Shown here: piece by piece, positions 1 through 8,480 of the stretch
How the letters are laid out: each line of letters begins with the position of its first letter
Numbering within the stretch: the stretch's first letter is position 1
Assembly: GCF_032393985.1 (NCBI RefSeq)
Contig: NZ_CP135918.1
Location: forward strand, 2,666,001-2,730,000
Source of the DNA: Fischerella sp. JS2
GTDB lineage: Bacteria; Cyanobacteriota; Cyanobacteriia; Cyanobacteriales; Nostocaceae
Direction of reading: 5' to 3'
DNA length: 64,000 nucleotides
The notes under the pieces: model-generated
What the model was told of the DNA's origin: nothing
Database searches by the model: none
What the model saw: the letters and a program-made list of their open reading frames with translations, nothing else
Translations under genes and position numbers: made by a program

Positions 1-32
1 TGATGAATATTTACTACCAATGAAATACAAAG

Positions 33-71
33 ATTTCATGCTGATTTCATTTAGGTGTGCATATCTAATTT
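33..71 (+). promoter_or_regulatory. ATTTCAT direct-repeat box 1, upstream of flavodoxin
   Basis: ATTTCAT at 33-39 and 44-50 (period 11), then 15 nt, then TAATTT at 66-71 in the -10 position. It is the distal of two boxes before the flavodoxin gene. The period fits a tandem OmpR/PhoB-type regulator site; the regulator is inferred. Confidence 0.7.
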
Positions 72-90
72 TTTGTTCTTATGACTAAGG

Positions 91-129
91 ATTTCATGCA
101 AATTTCATCTTTCTACGAAAAGCTAAATA
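91..129 (+). promoter_or_regulatory. ATTTCAT direct-repeat box 2, upstream of flavodoxin
   Basis: ATTTCAT at 91-97 and 102-108, 15 nt, then TAAATA at 124-129. It lies 58 bp after box 1. If transcription starts just after the hexamer, the flavodoxin mRNA has a leader of about 300 nt. The rest of 130-441 holds no gene I can see. Confidence 0.75.
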
Positions 130-441
130 TAAGGAAACATAGCAATTTTTATAAACAAGGTTAATAAATATGAAATTTGATTATGTTTATAGTGAGTCTT
201 GATTAGGTATAGCAGCGATCGCATTCACAGGCTGTTGTGTGTACTTTTCCTAAGTAAAGTAGATCTACCGCAAAGATGATTCAAGGCATTGCTCTTGCTT
301 TTAATATGGGTATTACTAAGAAAGACTTAACATAACTATCAGCATTCATCCTCAACTAAATAGTTTGTACATTGAGGCGCTAAAGCTAGATTTATCAATT
401 CTTCACTTATATTTGAGATAATCGGCTAAAAAGGAGGAAAA

Positions 442-954
442 ATGTCTAATATTGGCTTATTTTATGGCAGTGAAACAGGCTACACCCAAACAGAAGCAGA
501 AATGATTCAAAAGGAATTTGGTGGAGAATCTGTAGTGGAGATTTTTGATATTGCCAGCGCTGAAGCAAGTGATTTTGAAAACTTTGAATACATTGTCATT
601 GGTTGTCCCACTTGGAATGTTGGTGAACTACAAAGTGCTTGGGAATATTTCTATGATGAATTAGATAAAATTGATTTTACTGGCAAGAAAGTTGCCTATT
701 TTGGCCCAGGAGATCAGGTAGGCTATCCTGATACCTTTGAAGATGCACTCGGCATTTTAGAAGAAAAAATTTCACAGCAGGGTGGTACAACAGTAGGGTA
801 CTGGCCCACTAATGGTTATGAGTTTAATGAATCTAAAGCAGTTAGGGATGGTAAATTTGTCGGTCTTGCTCTTGATGAAGATAACCAATCTGATTTGACC
901 GAAGAGCGAATCAAAGCTTGGGTTGCACAACTAAAGAAAGAATTTGGCTTATAG
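442..954 (+). CDS. isiB: Flavodoxin
   Basis: Long-chain flavodoxin of 170 residues, a soluble FMN electron carrier that replaces ferredoxin in photosynthetic electron transfer when iron is scarce. The FMN phosphate loop SETGYTQT lies near residues 10-17. The conserved CPTWNVGELQSAWE and YFGPGDQVGYPDTF segments that enclose the isoalloxazine ring follow in the expected order. The length matches cyanobacterial IsiB. A strong ribosome site (AAGGAGG at 431-437) sets the start. No isiA lies next to it, and it stands alone downstream of two ATTTCAT boxes. This suggests control with the metal-efflux genes rather than, or besides, Fur; that link is inferred. Confidence 0.95.
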   Translation: MSNIGLFYGSETGYTQTEAEMIQKEFGGESVVEIFDIASAEASDFENFEYIVIGCPTWNVGELQSAWEYFYDELDKIDFTGKKVAYFGPGDQVGYPDTFEDALGILEEKISQQGGTTVGYWPTNGYEFNESKAVRDGKFVGLALDEDNQSDLTEERIKAWVAQLKKEFGL

Positions 955-1136
955 GAGAGTTCTTCAGTTCTGGGTATTGTTACCAACCAATTGATTAGTC
1001 TCCGGGAGATATTTATGACTCTTTTACCTAAAATATTAGTGTTGGACAGAAGCTAATAATTATGGGAAGTTTTTTTCCGGTTCTCAGCTTTAACCCTGGA
1101 AACAAGATTTTCTTAAATTCACCAATAAGGTTTTAC

Positions 1137-1661
1137 TTAGTGAGAGTGTTCATGCCCTGTTTGCAAACCTTTTTGGACATCTGATTGTGTTTCATTTAGC
1201 ATTAAAAATTTTAATTCTCCTCGCACTTCTGTGTGGCGTATTACTCCTTCCCGAACTCCTGTCCAGGATGCCAAACCTGTGGAAATAATTGCAAATACTA
1301 GTAATGATATTGTGAACCAAATCGGAGATTTTTTCAAGCCTCGAAATAAAAATAAACCTGCCAAGCTAATTAATCCTAATATCTCTAAAGCTATTAAAGT
1401 CTGTTCTGCAATTTCTCGATGCTCGTGGATAATAGATTCTGAAATATTCGGAAGATTTTCAACAACTGCTACTGCTTGCGTACCTGAAAAAAATACAGGT
1501 ATTGTAATTAGTGCAATGATGACAAAAGCCCAATAACTTGCTCGTTTTAAGTCTTCACTGTTTTTTAGCATGGCATAAATTAGCAGTAAAAGACCAAATA
1601 CAGCTCCGACAATAGGAAAGTGATTGAATAGCAGATGTACATGAGGTCAGCTTAAGTTCAT
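1137..1661 (-). pseudogene. Small multi-pass membrane protein gene with in-frame TGA at codon 5
   Basis: The reading frame can be followed from an ATG at 1661-1659 (weak purine-rich site upstream) through MNLS, a TGA stop at 1649-1647, then PHVHLLFNHFPIVG and three further hydrophobic stretches to the stop at 1137, 174 codons in all. The segment after the TGA carries a histidine-containing first helix (HVHLLFNHFP), typical of small cyanobacterial membrane proteins of unknown role. Without the first codons the protein would have to start at the internal ATG at 1571, losing the first helix. So the gene is either inactivated, mis-sequenced, or begun at a non-ATG codon. I do not know its function. 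Confidence 0.6.
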
Positions 1662-1783
1662 CTTTTATTAACCTTTAAATACTTCTTCTGCCGAGCGGAT
1701 ACTAGTGTTATCCATCACCAAACTTTCTTAATCTTCCACAACCTGCGCTCATCCTAGCGAATAGCTTGTTAATTTGAGCCACT

Positions 1784-1804
1784 CCCCCGTTTTGAAAACG
1801 GGGG
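1784..1804. repeat. IS200/IS605 end hairpin next to the tnpB 3' end
   Basis: Palindrome of two 10-base arms around one central G (1784-1793 and 1795-1804), ten bases past the TnpB stop. In this family the end next to tnpB serves TnpA recognition and encodes the 3' part of the guide-like omega RNA. That RNA role here is inferred from position. Confidence 0.6.
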
Positions 1805-1813
1805 ATTCAGGCA

Positions 1814-2938
1814 TCAAACAGAGATTGCAGTCTGAGACTGTCTAACATCTCCTACGCCTAGAGTCGAACTCCCGACTCTTTTAATATTAAGACTGGCGTT
1901 TTCATCTCTATCATTTTCAGATTGACATGAAGGACAACGCCAGCGTCTAATCGACAAATCCAATTTTTCTAAAATGTGTCCACAGCTAGAACAAGTTTTT
2001 GTGGATGGATACCATTGATCTACAAACACTACTTGTTTATGCTTCTTCTTAGCAATCCATTCTAGAATTTGCAGAAATTCACGCCTCGCCAAGTCTGATA
2101 TTTTCCTACCCCAAAGACGTTGCATTCCTTTAAGATTTAAGGTTTCAAAACAAAGCACATCAAAATTATCTGTTAATTTATGAGCGAGTTTCCAAAACCA
2201 ATCACGTCTACGATGAGAAATATCCTCATATTTGCGAACTAGATTTTTTCTAAATCGCTCTCTGTTTGATGAACCTTTGAGTTTTTTAGAATGCTGTCGG
2301 CTAGCTTTCCTAATGGCATTTAATGATTGTTTTAAAAATTGGGGAGACTCAATTTTTGTTCCGTCCGAGCAAGTGAGGAATGTTTTTAATCCAAAATCAA
2401 ATCCCGCTATTCTACCAGTCGCAAACTTGATTTTTGAATTAGAACAATCATCAACAACTATAATCATAAATAGCTCGCCTAAAGGAGTGCGTTTTATGGT
2501 TAAGGTTTTGACTGTTCCCTCTATCTCTCTCGACTTCCAAAATTGATAAACTTTGTTCCCAATCTTGACTCGATTTCCACCTAAAAACTTGTATCCAGAT
2601 TGTTTAAGAGTGAATGATTTGTATTTCTTAACTTTTTTAAATCCTGGCGGTCTAACTCCTTTTTTGTTGTGTTTAAAAAATAATTGGTAGGCTTTCTCAA
2701 TGCGTTGACAAATATCTTGTACTGATTGAGAACCTACTGTTTGCCAAAATGGATTACATTTCCGCAGTTTGGCAATATGAGATTGAAGTTTTGCACAGCT
2801 TAAGTGTTTGCCCCACATTCGATAGTAGCGTTTGTGTAGGGCAATACAATGATTGTAGATTATCCCACTCGCGTTAATCATGCGCTTGAGGAATCTATTT
2901 CTTTTGTGCTGATACAGTTTAAACTTCAGGGTTTTCAT
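1814..2938 (-). CDS. tnpB: TnpB, RNA-guided nuclease of IS605 family
   Basis: 374 residues, a normal TnpB length. N-terminal OrfB helix-turn-helix region with basic residues, then a RuvC-like fold. The acidic residues are all present: Asp in GFDFGLKTF, Glu in CFETLNLKGM and Asp in DRDENASLN. A four-cysteine zinc ribbon (CSSCGH and CPSCQ) sits between the last two. TnpB proteins are guide-RNA-directed DNA nucleases that help retain the element at its site. Nothing in the frame is broken, so this copy could be active. It is divergent to the transposase gene and its 3' end runs up to the end hairpin. Confidence 0.92.
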   Translation of the reverse strand: MKTLKFKLYQHKRNRFLKRMINASGIIYNHCIALHKRYYRMWGKHLSCAKLQSHIAKLRKCNPFWQTVGSQSVQDICQRIEKAYQLFFKHNKKGVRPPGFKKVKKYKSFTLKQSGYKFLGGNRVKIGNKVYQFWKSREIEGTVKTLTIKRTPLGELFMIIVVDDCSNSKIKFATGRIAGFDFGLKTFLTCSDGTKIESPQFLKQSLNAIRKASRQHSKKLKGSSNRERFRKNLVRKYEDISHRRRDWFWKLAHKLTDNFDVLCFETLNLKGMQRLWGRKISDLARREFLQILEWIAKKKHKQVVFVDQWYPSTKTCSSCGHILEKLDLSIRRWRCPSCQSENDRDENASLNIKRVGSSTLGVGDVRQSQTAISV

Positions 2939-2984
2939 GTGATTATGATATCATCAGTGGTGTAGATAATCAATACTCATCTAC

Positions 2985-3386
2985 ATGAAAACTGTTTATA
3001 ATCATTACAATCATGCTGTTGGATTAGCTACTGTCCATTTAATCTGGATACCATGCAGACGCGCTCGTGTATTCGCTAATAACGAAAACTTAAAACTTCG
3101 ATGCATTGAAGTATTCCAGTCTGTTGCTAATGACAAGAAGTGGATTATCAAAGCATTAGAAGTTGCGCCGGATCATATACATCTACTAGTTGAATATGAT
3201 CCGCACCACTCAATATCTCAAATAGTTAAAGCTTTTAAAGGAAGGTCATCAAGACTACTAAGAAAAGAATTTCCAGAATTATTGAGATTACCTAGCTTAT
3301 GGACACATTCTTATATGTTTGACACGACTGGAAAGATTAGTACTCAGAAGGTTTTAGAGTATATTAATGACCCCCTTCACGGATGA
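2985..3386 (+). CDS. tnpA: TnpA, Y1 HUH transposase of IS200/IS605 family
   Basis: 133 residues, the usual compact size. The HUH motif is seen as DHIHLLVEY in the middle of the protein. A candidate catalytic tyrosine lies in the C-terminal helix (VLEYINDP). The protein acts as a dimer and moves single-stranded circles of the element by cutting at hairpin ends. The start ATG at 2985 lies 46 bp from the divergent tnpB start. No stop or frameshift is present, so the element looks intact. Confidence 0.92.
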   Translation: MKTVYNHYNHAVGLATVHLIWIPCRRARVFANNENLKLRCIEVFQSVANDKKWIIKALEVAPDHIHLLVEYDPHHSISQIVKAFKGRSSRLLRKEFPELLRLPSLWTHSYMFDTTGKISTQKVLEYINDPLHG

Positions 3387-3411
3387 ATAAATTCATCATG
3401 TTCGCTTATAT

Positions 3412-3432
3412 CCGCCCTTTAGAAAAAGGCGG
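3412..3432. repeat. IS200/IS605 end hairpin next to the tnpA 3' end
   Basis: CCGCCCTTT and AAAGGCGG form a stem with one bulged base and a four-base loop, 26 nt after the tnpA stop. A second small stem, GATGAAT/ATTCATC, lies at 3382-3397 and overlaps the end of tnpA. Both are candidates for the transposase-bound end. Confidence 0.5.
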
Positions 3433-3466
3433 CTTTACGCATCACGATTCGTAAACTCTACTCTGG

Positions 3467-3766
3467 TTAGATTTCCTCAACATTAGAAGTCTGCATTTCC
3501 TCCCCTTCTATTTCTCGCTTCACCCTCAGTTGAATACCGCGATCGCTATTGCGGATAATATCTAGTACCTTTGATGTGGCTTTAGGATCGAGCAGTTTAA
3601 ATCGTCCTTCTTCATCCACCAATCCGTAGCCACTTTCAATACAATGTCTTGATAATCCACACTGACGAGTGTGTTCTCTAGCTCGTTTGAGTAACTCATT
3701 TTGCGGATATTTACGGTTGCAAGCAACATCAACTACATATCCTTCAAGTACTTCTTGACTACTCAT
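3467..3766 (-). CDS. Small conserved cysteine-containing protein
   Basis: About 99 residues from ATG at 3766-3764, chosen because GGAAGG lies 7 nt upstream. An in-frame ATG at 3781 would add five residues. It contains EGYVVDVACNRKYP followed by TRQCGLSRHC, three cysteines in the first half, and a charged C-terminus. No signal peptide or membrane helix is seen. Its ATG overlaps the stop of the upstream membrane-protein remnant (TATGAGTAG), so the two were once translationally coupled. I do not recognise a named family; a metal or redox role of the cysteines would be a guess. Confidence 0.6.
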   Translation of the reverse strand: MSSQEVLEGYVVDVACNRKYPQNELLKRAREHTRQCGLSRHCIESGYGLVDEEGRFKLLDPKATSKVLDIIRNSDRGIQLRVKREIEGEEMQTSNVEEI

Positions 3767-5213
3767 AGGAGTACCTTCCATCTGTAAAACTTAAGATATC
3801 CAATGCACCCGCCTGTGCTAGTTCCCGTTCAACATTAACTAATGTATCTTGGCTAACAGTTGCTCGAACTTCATAGCTACTTCCAGAACTCGGTGTGCGA
3901 AATAGGAGAATCAATGTTCCAATTAACCAACCAATACAAGCAAATATTCCTGCCCAGAGAAATATAACAGCTACTAAACCAGCACTCAATGTTGGGGAAA
4001 TAATACCGGGGATGGTACTCGTCCAGAAAAGACAAGGACACCCCAGAGACTACCAATAATCATACCTACGACTAATCCCACCCAGGCAGGTCTACCGATT
4101 TCAACCACGGAAACTCCAACTTCAGCATCTGCTAGTCTTTGTTTTGCTTGTTGAGAAGCTACATCTAATCGGGCTACATCACTAGAGATTTTGCGGGCAG
4201 CACTTGGGCTTGAGTTTTGTTGCGAAAGTAAGCGATAATTTGGCGATCGCCTACTGATACATTCTTATCACTGCGATCGCGCTCCACCCACAATAAAGGG
4301 CCAAATTTGCCAAAACGACCGAGAGAAACGCCAGCGATCGCCATTTCTGGGGACTCTCGATTGGCTAAAACAAAGTTGTAGTTGGCATCAACGCGCCAGC
4401 CAAATTTGTTAGTATCAATTCCCCAACCAACGTCAGTGGATTCGTCAATGTATTGTGCCATTGCGATCGCTGCCCCAATCTCATTACGGGCATCGATATT
4501 TCTAACTGTACCGAATTGGGAAATTGCATTAGTATCAAAAGAACCCAATGTATAAATAATCGCTTTACCATTGCGACGTGCCAACGCCTCACGAGTCGGT
4601 GCTGGTAAGGGATTATCACCAAATAAAATTACATCTCCCGATTGCGCTGCCCAATATGTAGCCGGGATAGCATAGCCTGGATCGTTAGGTACTAGTAAGA
4701 CATTAGGTGAAATTGACCCTACCAAACGCTCAACTTCTCGATCAACCCTAGCTGCCACTTCCGCCGGATTAGTAGCAGGAATCGCTATCTGTTCATTTGT
4801 CGGCAATGTTACTTGACTATTTGGTGCAATTACTGTTTTTAAATCCTCTGCTTGCGGACAGGAAGCAAGTACTTCGGCTGTAACTTCGTTTACTCCTGCA
4901 TCTAAAACCATCGGCCCTTTAACCAACGTACCAAGGGAGCTGCTGCTACTCCAGCTTGCCATTGTGCAGGCACACGGATAATTCCTGCCGGGGCAGTGTT
5001 ACTCCCCTCTGGAAACAGGGCATTAGCAACGGCAACACTCAATTAGGCAGGCGTGGCTTCCCCAAAGTGAGTCGTATCGTATTCTTGGTGTTGGGTGTAA
5101 GTAAAGCTACAGTCGGTTGTGGAGGCTGCCAGGTGAGCCAGAGAATATAACTAGGAACGAATAGAATTAGTAGAGCTAAAATAATACCAATTAGAATAAC
5201 GAGTTTACGCATT
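3759..5213 (-). pseudogene. Membrane-anchored cell-wall-binding-repeat-like protein, frameshifted
   Basis: One protein can be read across this stretch only by changing frame four times. An N-terminal membrane anchor (MRKLVILIGIILALL, ATG at 5213 after AAGGAAA) is followed by frame changes near 5070, 4915, 4200 and 4010; the segment near 5040 also holds a TAA where Glu would fit (TPA-stop-LSVAVANA). The central part (4920-4200) resembles cell-wall-binding repeat 2 domains (VPNDPGYAIPATYWAAQSGD, NGKAIIYTLGS). The C-terminus has two hydrophobic, glycine-rich segments and ends YSYE. Three of the shifts fall at runs of G or C. It is either a decayed gene or a stretch of poor sequence. Confidence 0.7.
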
Positions 5214-5495
5214 TTCCTTGTCTTATCGGTTGTCAGTGGTTTGCTACTTACAAAGGAATATTGTTTGCTTTACCCAGCTATTGTGTATGCAGAAATAGCT
5301 AGTAAGATTACCGCAAACTACGGAAATATCAAGCTCATCGTTTCAGCGCAAACTCAATTTATTCCTCAAAGTTATTGAATTGAATCAAAACGCTGTAGTA
5401 ATTTTGCCTTTTGCTTTGATTACTTGAAAAACTTGCTTTCTCTCACACATCTTGCTAGTGAGGTAACAATAATTTATTACTCATGGAATATGAGG

Positions 5496-5534
5496 ATTTC
5501 ATCCTAATTTCATTCATATGTGTTTAACAAGCAT
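5496..5534 (+). promoter_or_regulatory. ATTTCAT direct-repeat box 3
   Basis: ATTTCAT at 5496-5502 and 5507-5513. The hexamer 15 nt further on, AAGCAT, is the one poor -10 match in the set. It is the distal of two boxes in the 5214-5834 intergenic region, which otherwise shows no gene. Confidence 0.6.
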
Positions 5535-5716
5535 ATGAAGCAGATTCTCAACTTTGTAAAGGATACAAGGGAGTGACAGAAATCACCTATTTTAGAGCTA
5601 TTCCAGGACGCGATCACACGATAAATGTTGTCTCAAAAAACTTATAAAATCGTTGGTGTGAGGGGTTAGACTCACTATTAGACATCTGCATCTTTATTTT
5701 TAAAGAAGTTAAGTAA

Positions 5717-5755
5717 ATTTCATCTTAATTTCATCTGTTGACATCATAATAGTTA
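5717..5755 (+). promoter_or_regulatory. ATTTCAT direct-repeat box 4, before DUF305 lipoprotein
   Basis: ATTTCAT at 5717-5723 and 5728-5734, 15 nt, then TAGTTA at 5750-5755. It would give a leader of about 70 nt before the DUF305 gene at 5835. Confidence 0.72.
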
Positions 5756-5834
5756 ATAAATAGGTACGGAAATTATGGCAGATTACAACACTCTTTTGGA
5801 CAAAAGTGAGATTACAAAATAGAAAGATAAAGCT

Positions 5835-6581
5835 GTGAACAAGTCAAAGATAGATTTAAAATTTATGCAATTTATTACTTGGAAAACTGGATTTGTTGCG
5901 TTTACATTTGTAGCGATCGCATCTGTGAGTAGCATACTCACTTCTTGTTCTACAGCAACTTCCCAAAACCAAACCCAAATAGCAAATCCTACTGCTACTC
6001 AAGCTAGCAAAAATCAACAGATGCAGCATGGTGACGGGATGATGGATCATAATGGTATGAACCATAACATGGCAATGGATTTAGGGCCGGCTGATGCCAA
6101 TTATGATTTGCGGTTTATTGATGCAATGACATTGCATCATCGAGGAGCGATCGCAATGGCAAAAGAAGCTGAGCAAAAATCTCAACGCTTTGAGATCAAG
6201 AAATTGGCACGCAACATCATTATTGCTCAAAGTAGAGAAGAAAATGAGCTATTGCAGAAGTGGCGAAAAGCATGGTATCCCCAAGCAAGTGCTGAACCTG
6301 TTGCATATGGTGGCGAGGGGAAATCTGTGGTTCCCATGTCCAAAGAACAACAGAAAAGCATGACGATGTTTGAGGATCTGGGATCTGCGGATGCAGAATT
6401 CGATCTGCGCTTTATGAACGCCATGATTGCTCACCATGAAGGTGCTGTAACAATGGCTCAAGATGCATTAAGTAAATCCAAACGTCCTGAAATTAAGAAA
6501 TTGGCTCAAGGTATCATTGATTCACAGCAAGCAGAGATTAACCAAATGAAGCAATGGCGACAAGCTTGGTACAACAAGTAA
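5835..6581 (+). CDS. DUF305 lipoprotein, CopM-like, two repeats
   Basis: 248 residues from a GTG start. An ATG at 5865 would give a more usual lipoprotein signal, placing the lipobox cysteine (ILTSC) near residue 28. A Met/His-rich linker (MQHGDGMMDHNGMNH) leads into two DUF305 domains. Each starts with a DLG-ADA-DLRF motif and carries a paired histidine (TLHHRGAIAM and IAHHEGAVTM). DUF305 proteins such as CopM of Synechocystis bind copper in the periplasm. The gene stands directly before the RND efflux pair, each with its own ATTTCAT box, supporting a metal-buffer role. Metal identity is inferred. Confidence 0.88.
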   Translation: MNKSKIDLKFMQFITWKTGFVAFTFVAIASVSSILTSCSTATSQNQTQIANPTATQASKNQQMQHGDGMMDHNGMNHNMAMDLGPADANYDLRFIDAMTLHHRGAIAMAKEAEQKSQRFEIKKLARNIIIAQSREENELLQKWRKAWYPQASAEPVAYGGEGKSVVPMSKEQQKSMTMFEDLGSADAEFDLRFMNAMIAHHEGAVTMAQDALSKSKRPEIKKLAQGIIDSQQAEINQMKQWRQAWYNK

Positions 6582-6668
6582 GTTAATTGTGTATTGCTTT
6601 TGCAGCTAGGCAAAGTGCTTGAAAATTTAAGCTGTGTGTTTCTTGATTCAAGGAACGCTAAGACCGCC

Positions 6669-6707
6669 ATTTCATCCTAATTTCATTTCTACATGAAAGA
6701 CTAAAAA
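6669..6707 (+). promoter_or_regulatory. ATTTCAT direct-repeat box 5, before RND efflux operon
   Basis: ATTTCAT at 6669-6675 and 6680-6686, 15 nt, then TAAAAA at 6702-6707. The predicted leader to the adaptor start at 6790 is about 76 nt. Confidence 0.78.
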
Positions 6708-6789
6708 ATGTGTGTATATCTAACACGCACTAATAACAAAAACACGATATGCAATTTCCTTCCCCCAGAACTCAAGGACTTGAAGCACC

Positions 6790-8475
6790 ATGCCCAACTC
6801 CTATTTCAAGCCACTTGTAGCAATTGGTAGTGTTTCTGGTACACTCCTCAGCTTGATATTACTGGTAACTCCCGCAGTAGTTCTAGGTCATGGCGGACAC
6901 GCAGACGAATTTCAAGGTCCAAACCAAACCACTCAAACTACTGACTCAATTCAAGTTGATGCACAGACAGCCAAACGGTTGGGAATTAAAGTCGAGCCAG
7001 TCAAACGCCAGCGACTAGCTGTAGGAATTAAAACCACTGGACAAATTGAAACTCTTCCTAGCCAAAAAGTGGAAGTGACTACCCCAATATCTGGGGCGAA
7101 GGTGGTTGAATTATTGGTCGAACCAGGTGCGAGTGTAACAAAAGGTCAACCTGTTGCTGTTGTTACCAGTCCAGACTTAGTAACATTGCGGGTGGAGTCT
7201 CAGGAAAAATTAGCACAAGCTCAAGCTGATTTACAGCAAGCACAAGCAGACTTGAGGCTGGCTCAACAAAACTACGATCGCTATCAACAAATAGCTGACT
7301 CTGAAATTGCTCAAGCACAAACTCAAGTTGACTTTGCCCAAGAAAAGTACGACAAAGACAAGCAGTTAGCTGATGCTGGTGCTTTACCCCGTCGTAATGC
7401 TTTAGAATCTCAAACCCAACTAGCTCAAGCTAAAGCAGAACTAACCAAAGCCAAGAGCCGTCGAAACGTGATTGAGGCAGAAAATCAACTCAAACGCGCT
7501 CAAGCCGCAGTTCAACTAGCAAAATCAAATATTCATCGCAGTAATACTAATTATCAAACTCGACTTGCTCAACTAGGAAACAGTGCCAACGCTAAGGGAC
7601 TAGTAACAGTAGGCGCTCCCATCTCTGGTAAAATTGCTGATAGAGAAGTAACTATTGGTCAAACATTTAATGATGCTGGCAGCAAATTGATGACGATTGT
7701 CAACGATAGCCGACTGTTTGCCACAGCTAATATTTATGAAAAAGATTTAGGCAAAGTAAAAACTGGTCAAAGGGTGACTCTAAAAGTAGCTAGTATGCCT
7801 GAGCGTACCTTTTCTGGACGAATTTCCCGAATTGGTACAGTAGTGGAAGGACAGACACGAGTAGTACCAGTACAAGCAGAAATTAATAATACTGCTGGGC
7901 AACTCAAACCGGGAATGTTTGCAGAGGTAGAAGTTCTTACAGATCAAGCATCAGCAACTAAGTTGGTTATTCCCACTTCAGCAGTAGTTGACGCGAATGG
8001 TAAAAAAACTGTCTACGTCCAAAATGGTAATGCTTACCAACCTGTAGAAGTTACTTTAGGACAAACTTCTGGGGACATGATTGAGGTTAACAGTGGCTTA
8101 TTCGAGGGAGATATGATTGTTACCCAGCGTGCTACTCAACTTTATGCACAATCTCTGCGAGGGGGTAGCAAACCACAGGAGGAAGCTCCACAAGCTAAGG
8201 CGACGGAGACTAAAGCACCTAAGGAGCCAGTACCACTGTGGCTTTTGGGAACAGGTGGAGGCGCTGCAATAGCTACTTTAGCTTTTATGGGTGGTGCTTT
8301 CTGGAATGGTCAGCGCAACAAATACCAACTTCAACCATCGCCAGAATTAGTCTACGTACCAGAAGAATCTCCCAATGGTTCTGGCAAGTCTCAGGAAACA
8401 CCAACATGGGATGATAATCATCGCGTAGGCGATCGCGAGTCCAAAGCCACCACAGTAAATAAAAATACTCACTAA
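6790..8475 (+). CDS. RND efflux periplasmic adaptor, CusB/CopB-like
   Basis: 561 residues. Signal peptide 1-33 ends in AVVLG and is followed by HGGHADEF, a possible metal-binding start. Lipoyl-type halves flank a long Gln/Ala-rich coiled coil at about residues 137-258; beta-barrel and membrane-proximal domains follow. Adaptors of this class link an inner-membrane RND pump to an outer-membrane channel. Unusually, a hydrophobic segment at about 481-504 and a charged tail of about 57 residues follow the adaptor fold, so the C-terminus may be anchored in the inner membrane. The pump gene begins five bases after the stop. No outer-membrane channel gene follows. Confidence 0.9.
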   Translation: MPNSYFKPLVAIGSVSGTLLSLILLVTPAVVLGHGGHADEFQGPNQTTQTTDSIQVDAQTAKRLGIKVEPVKRQRLAVGIKTTGQIETLPSQKVEVTTPISGAKVVELLVEPGASVTKGQPVAVVTSPDLVTLRVESQEKLAQAQADLQQAQADLRLAQQNYDRYQQIADSEIAQAQTQVDFAQEKYDKDKQLADAGALPRRNALESQTQLAQAKAELTKAKSRRNVIEAENQLKRAQAAVQLAKSNIHRSNTNYQTRLAQLGNSANAKGLVTVGAPISGKIADREVTIGQTFNDAGSKLMTIVNDSRLFATANIYEKDLGKVKTGQRVTLKVASMPERTFSGRISRIGTVVEGQTRVVPVQAEINNTAGQLKPGMFAEVEVLTDQASATKLVIPTSAVVDANGKKTVYVQNGNAYQPVEVTLGQTSGDMIEVNSGLFEGDMIVTQRATQLYAQSLRGGSKPQEEAPQAKATETKAPKEPVPLWLLGTGGGAAIATLAFMGGAFWNGQRNKYQLQPSPELVYVPEESPNGSGKSQETPTWDDNHRVGDRESKATTVNKNTH

Positions 8476-8480
8476 TAAAG

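Larger units (their letters stand above)
1775..3440. mobile_element. IS200/IS605-family element, tnpA and tnpB divergent
   Basis: A Y1 transposase gene and a TnpB gene are divergently arranged with 46 bp between them, the IS605-type layout. Subterminal hairpins lie outside both genes: an odd palindrome CCCCCGTTTT-G-AAAACGGGGG at 1784-1804 beyond the tnpB end, and CCGCCCTTT/AAAGGCGG at 3412-3432 beyond the tnpA end. Exact cleavage ends cannot be fixed by eye, so the borders are approximate. Such elements carry no terminal inverted repeats and make no target duplication. Confidence 0.8.
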
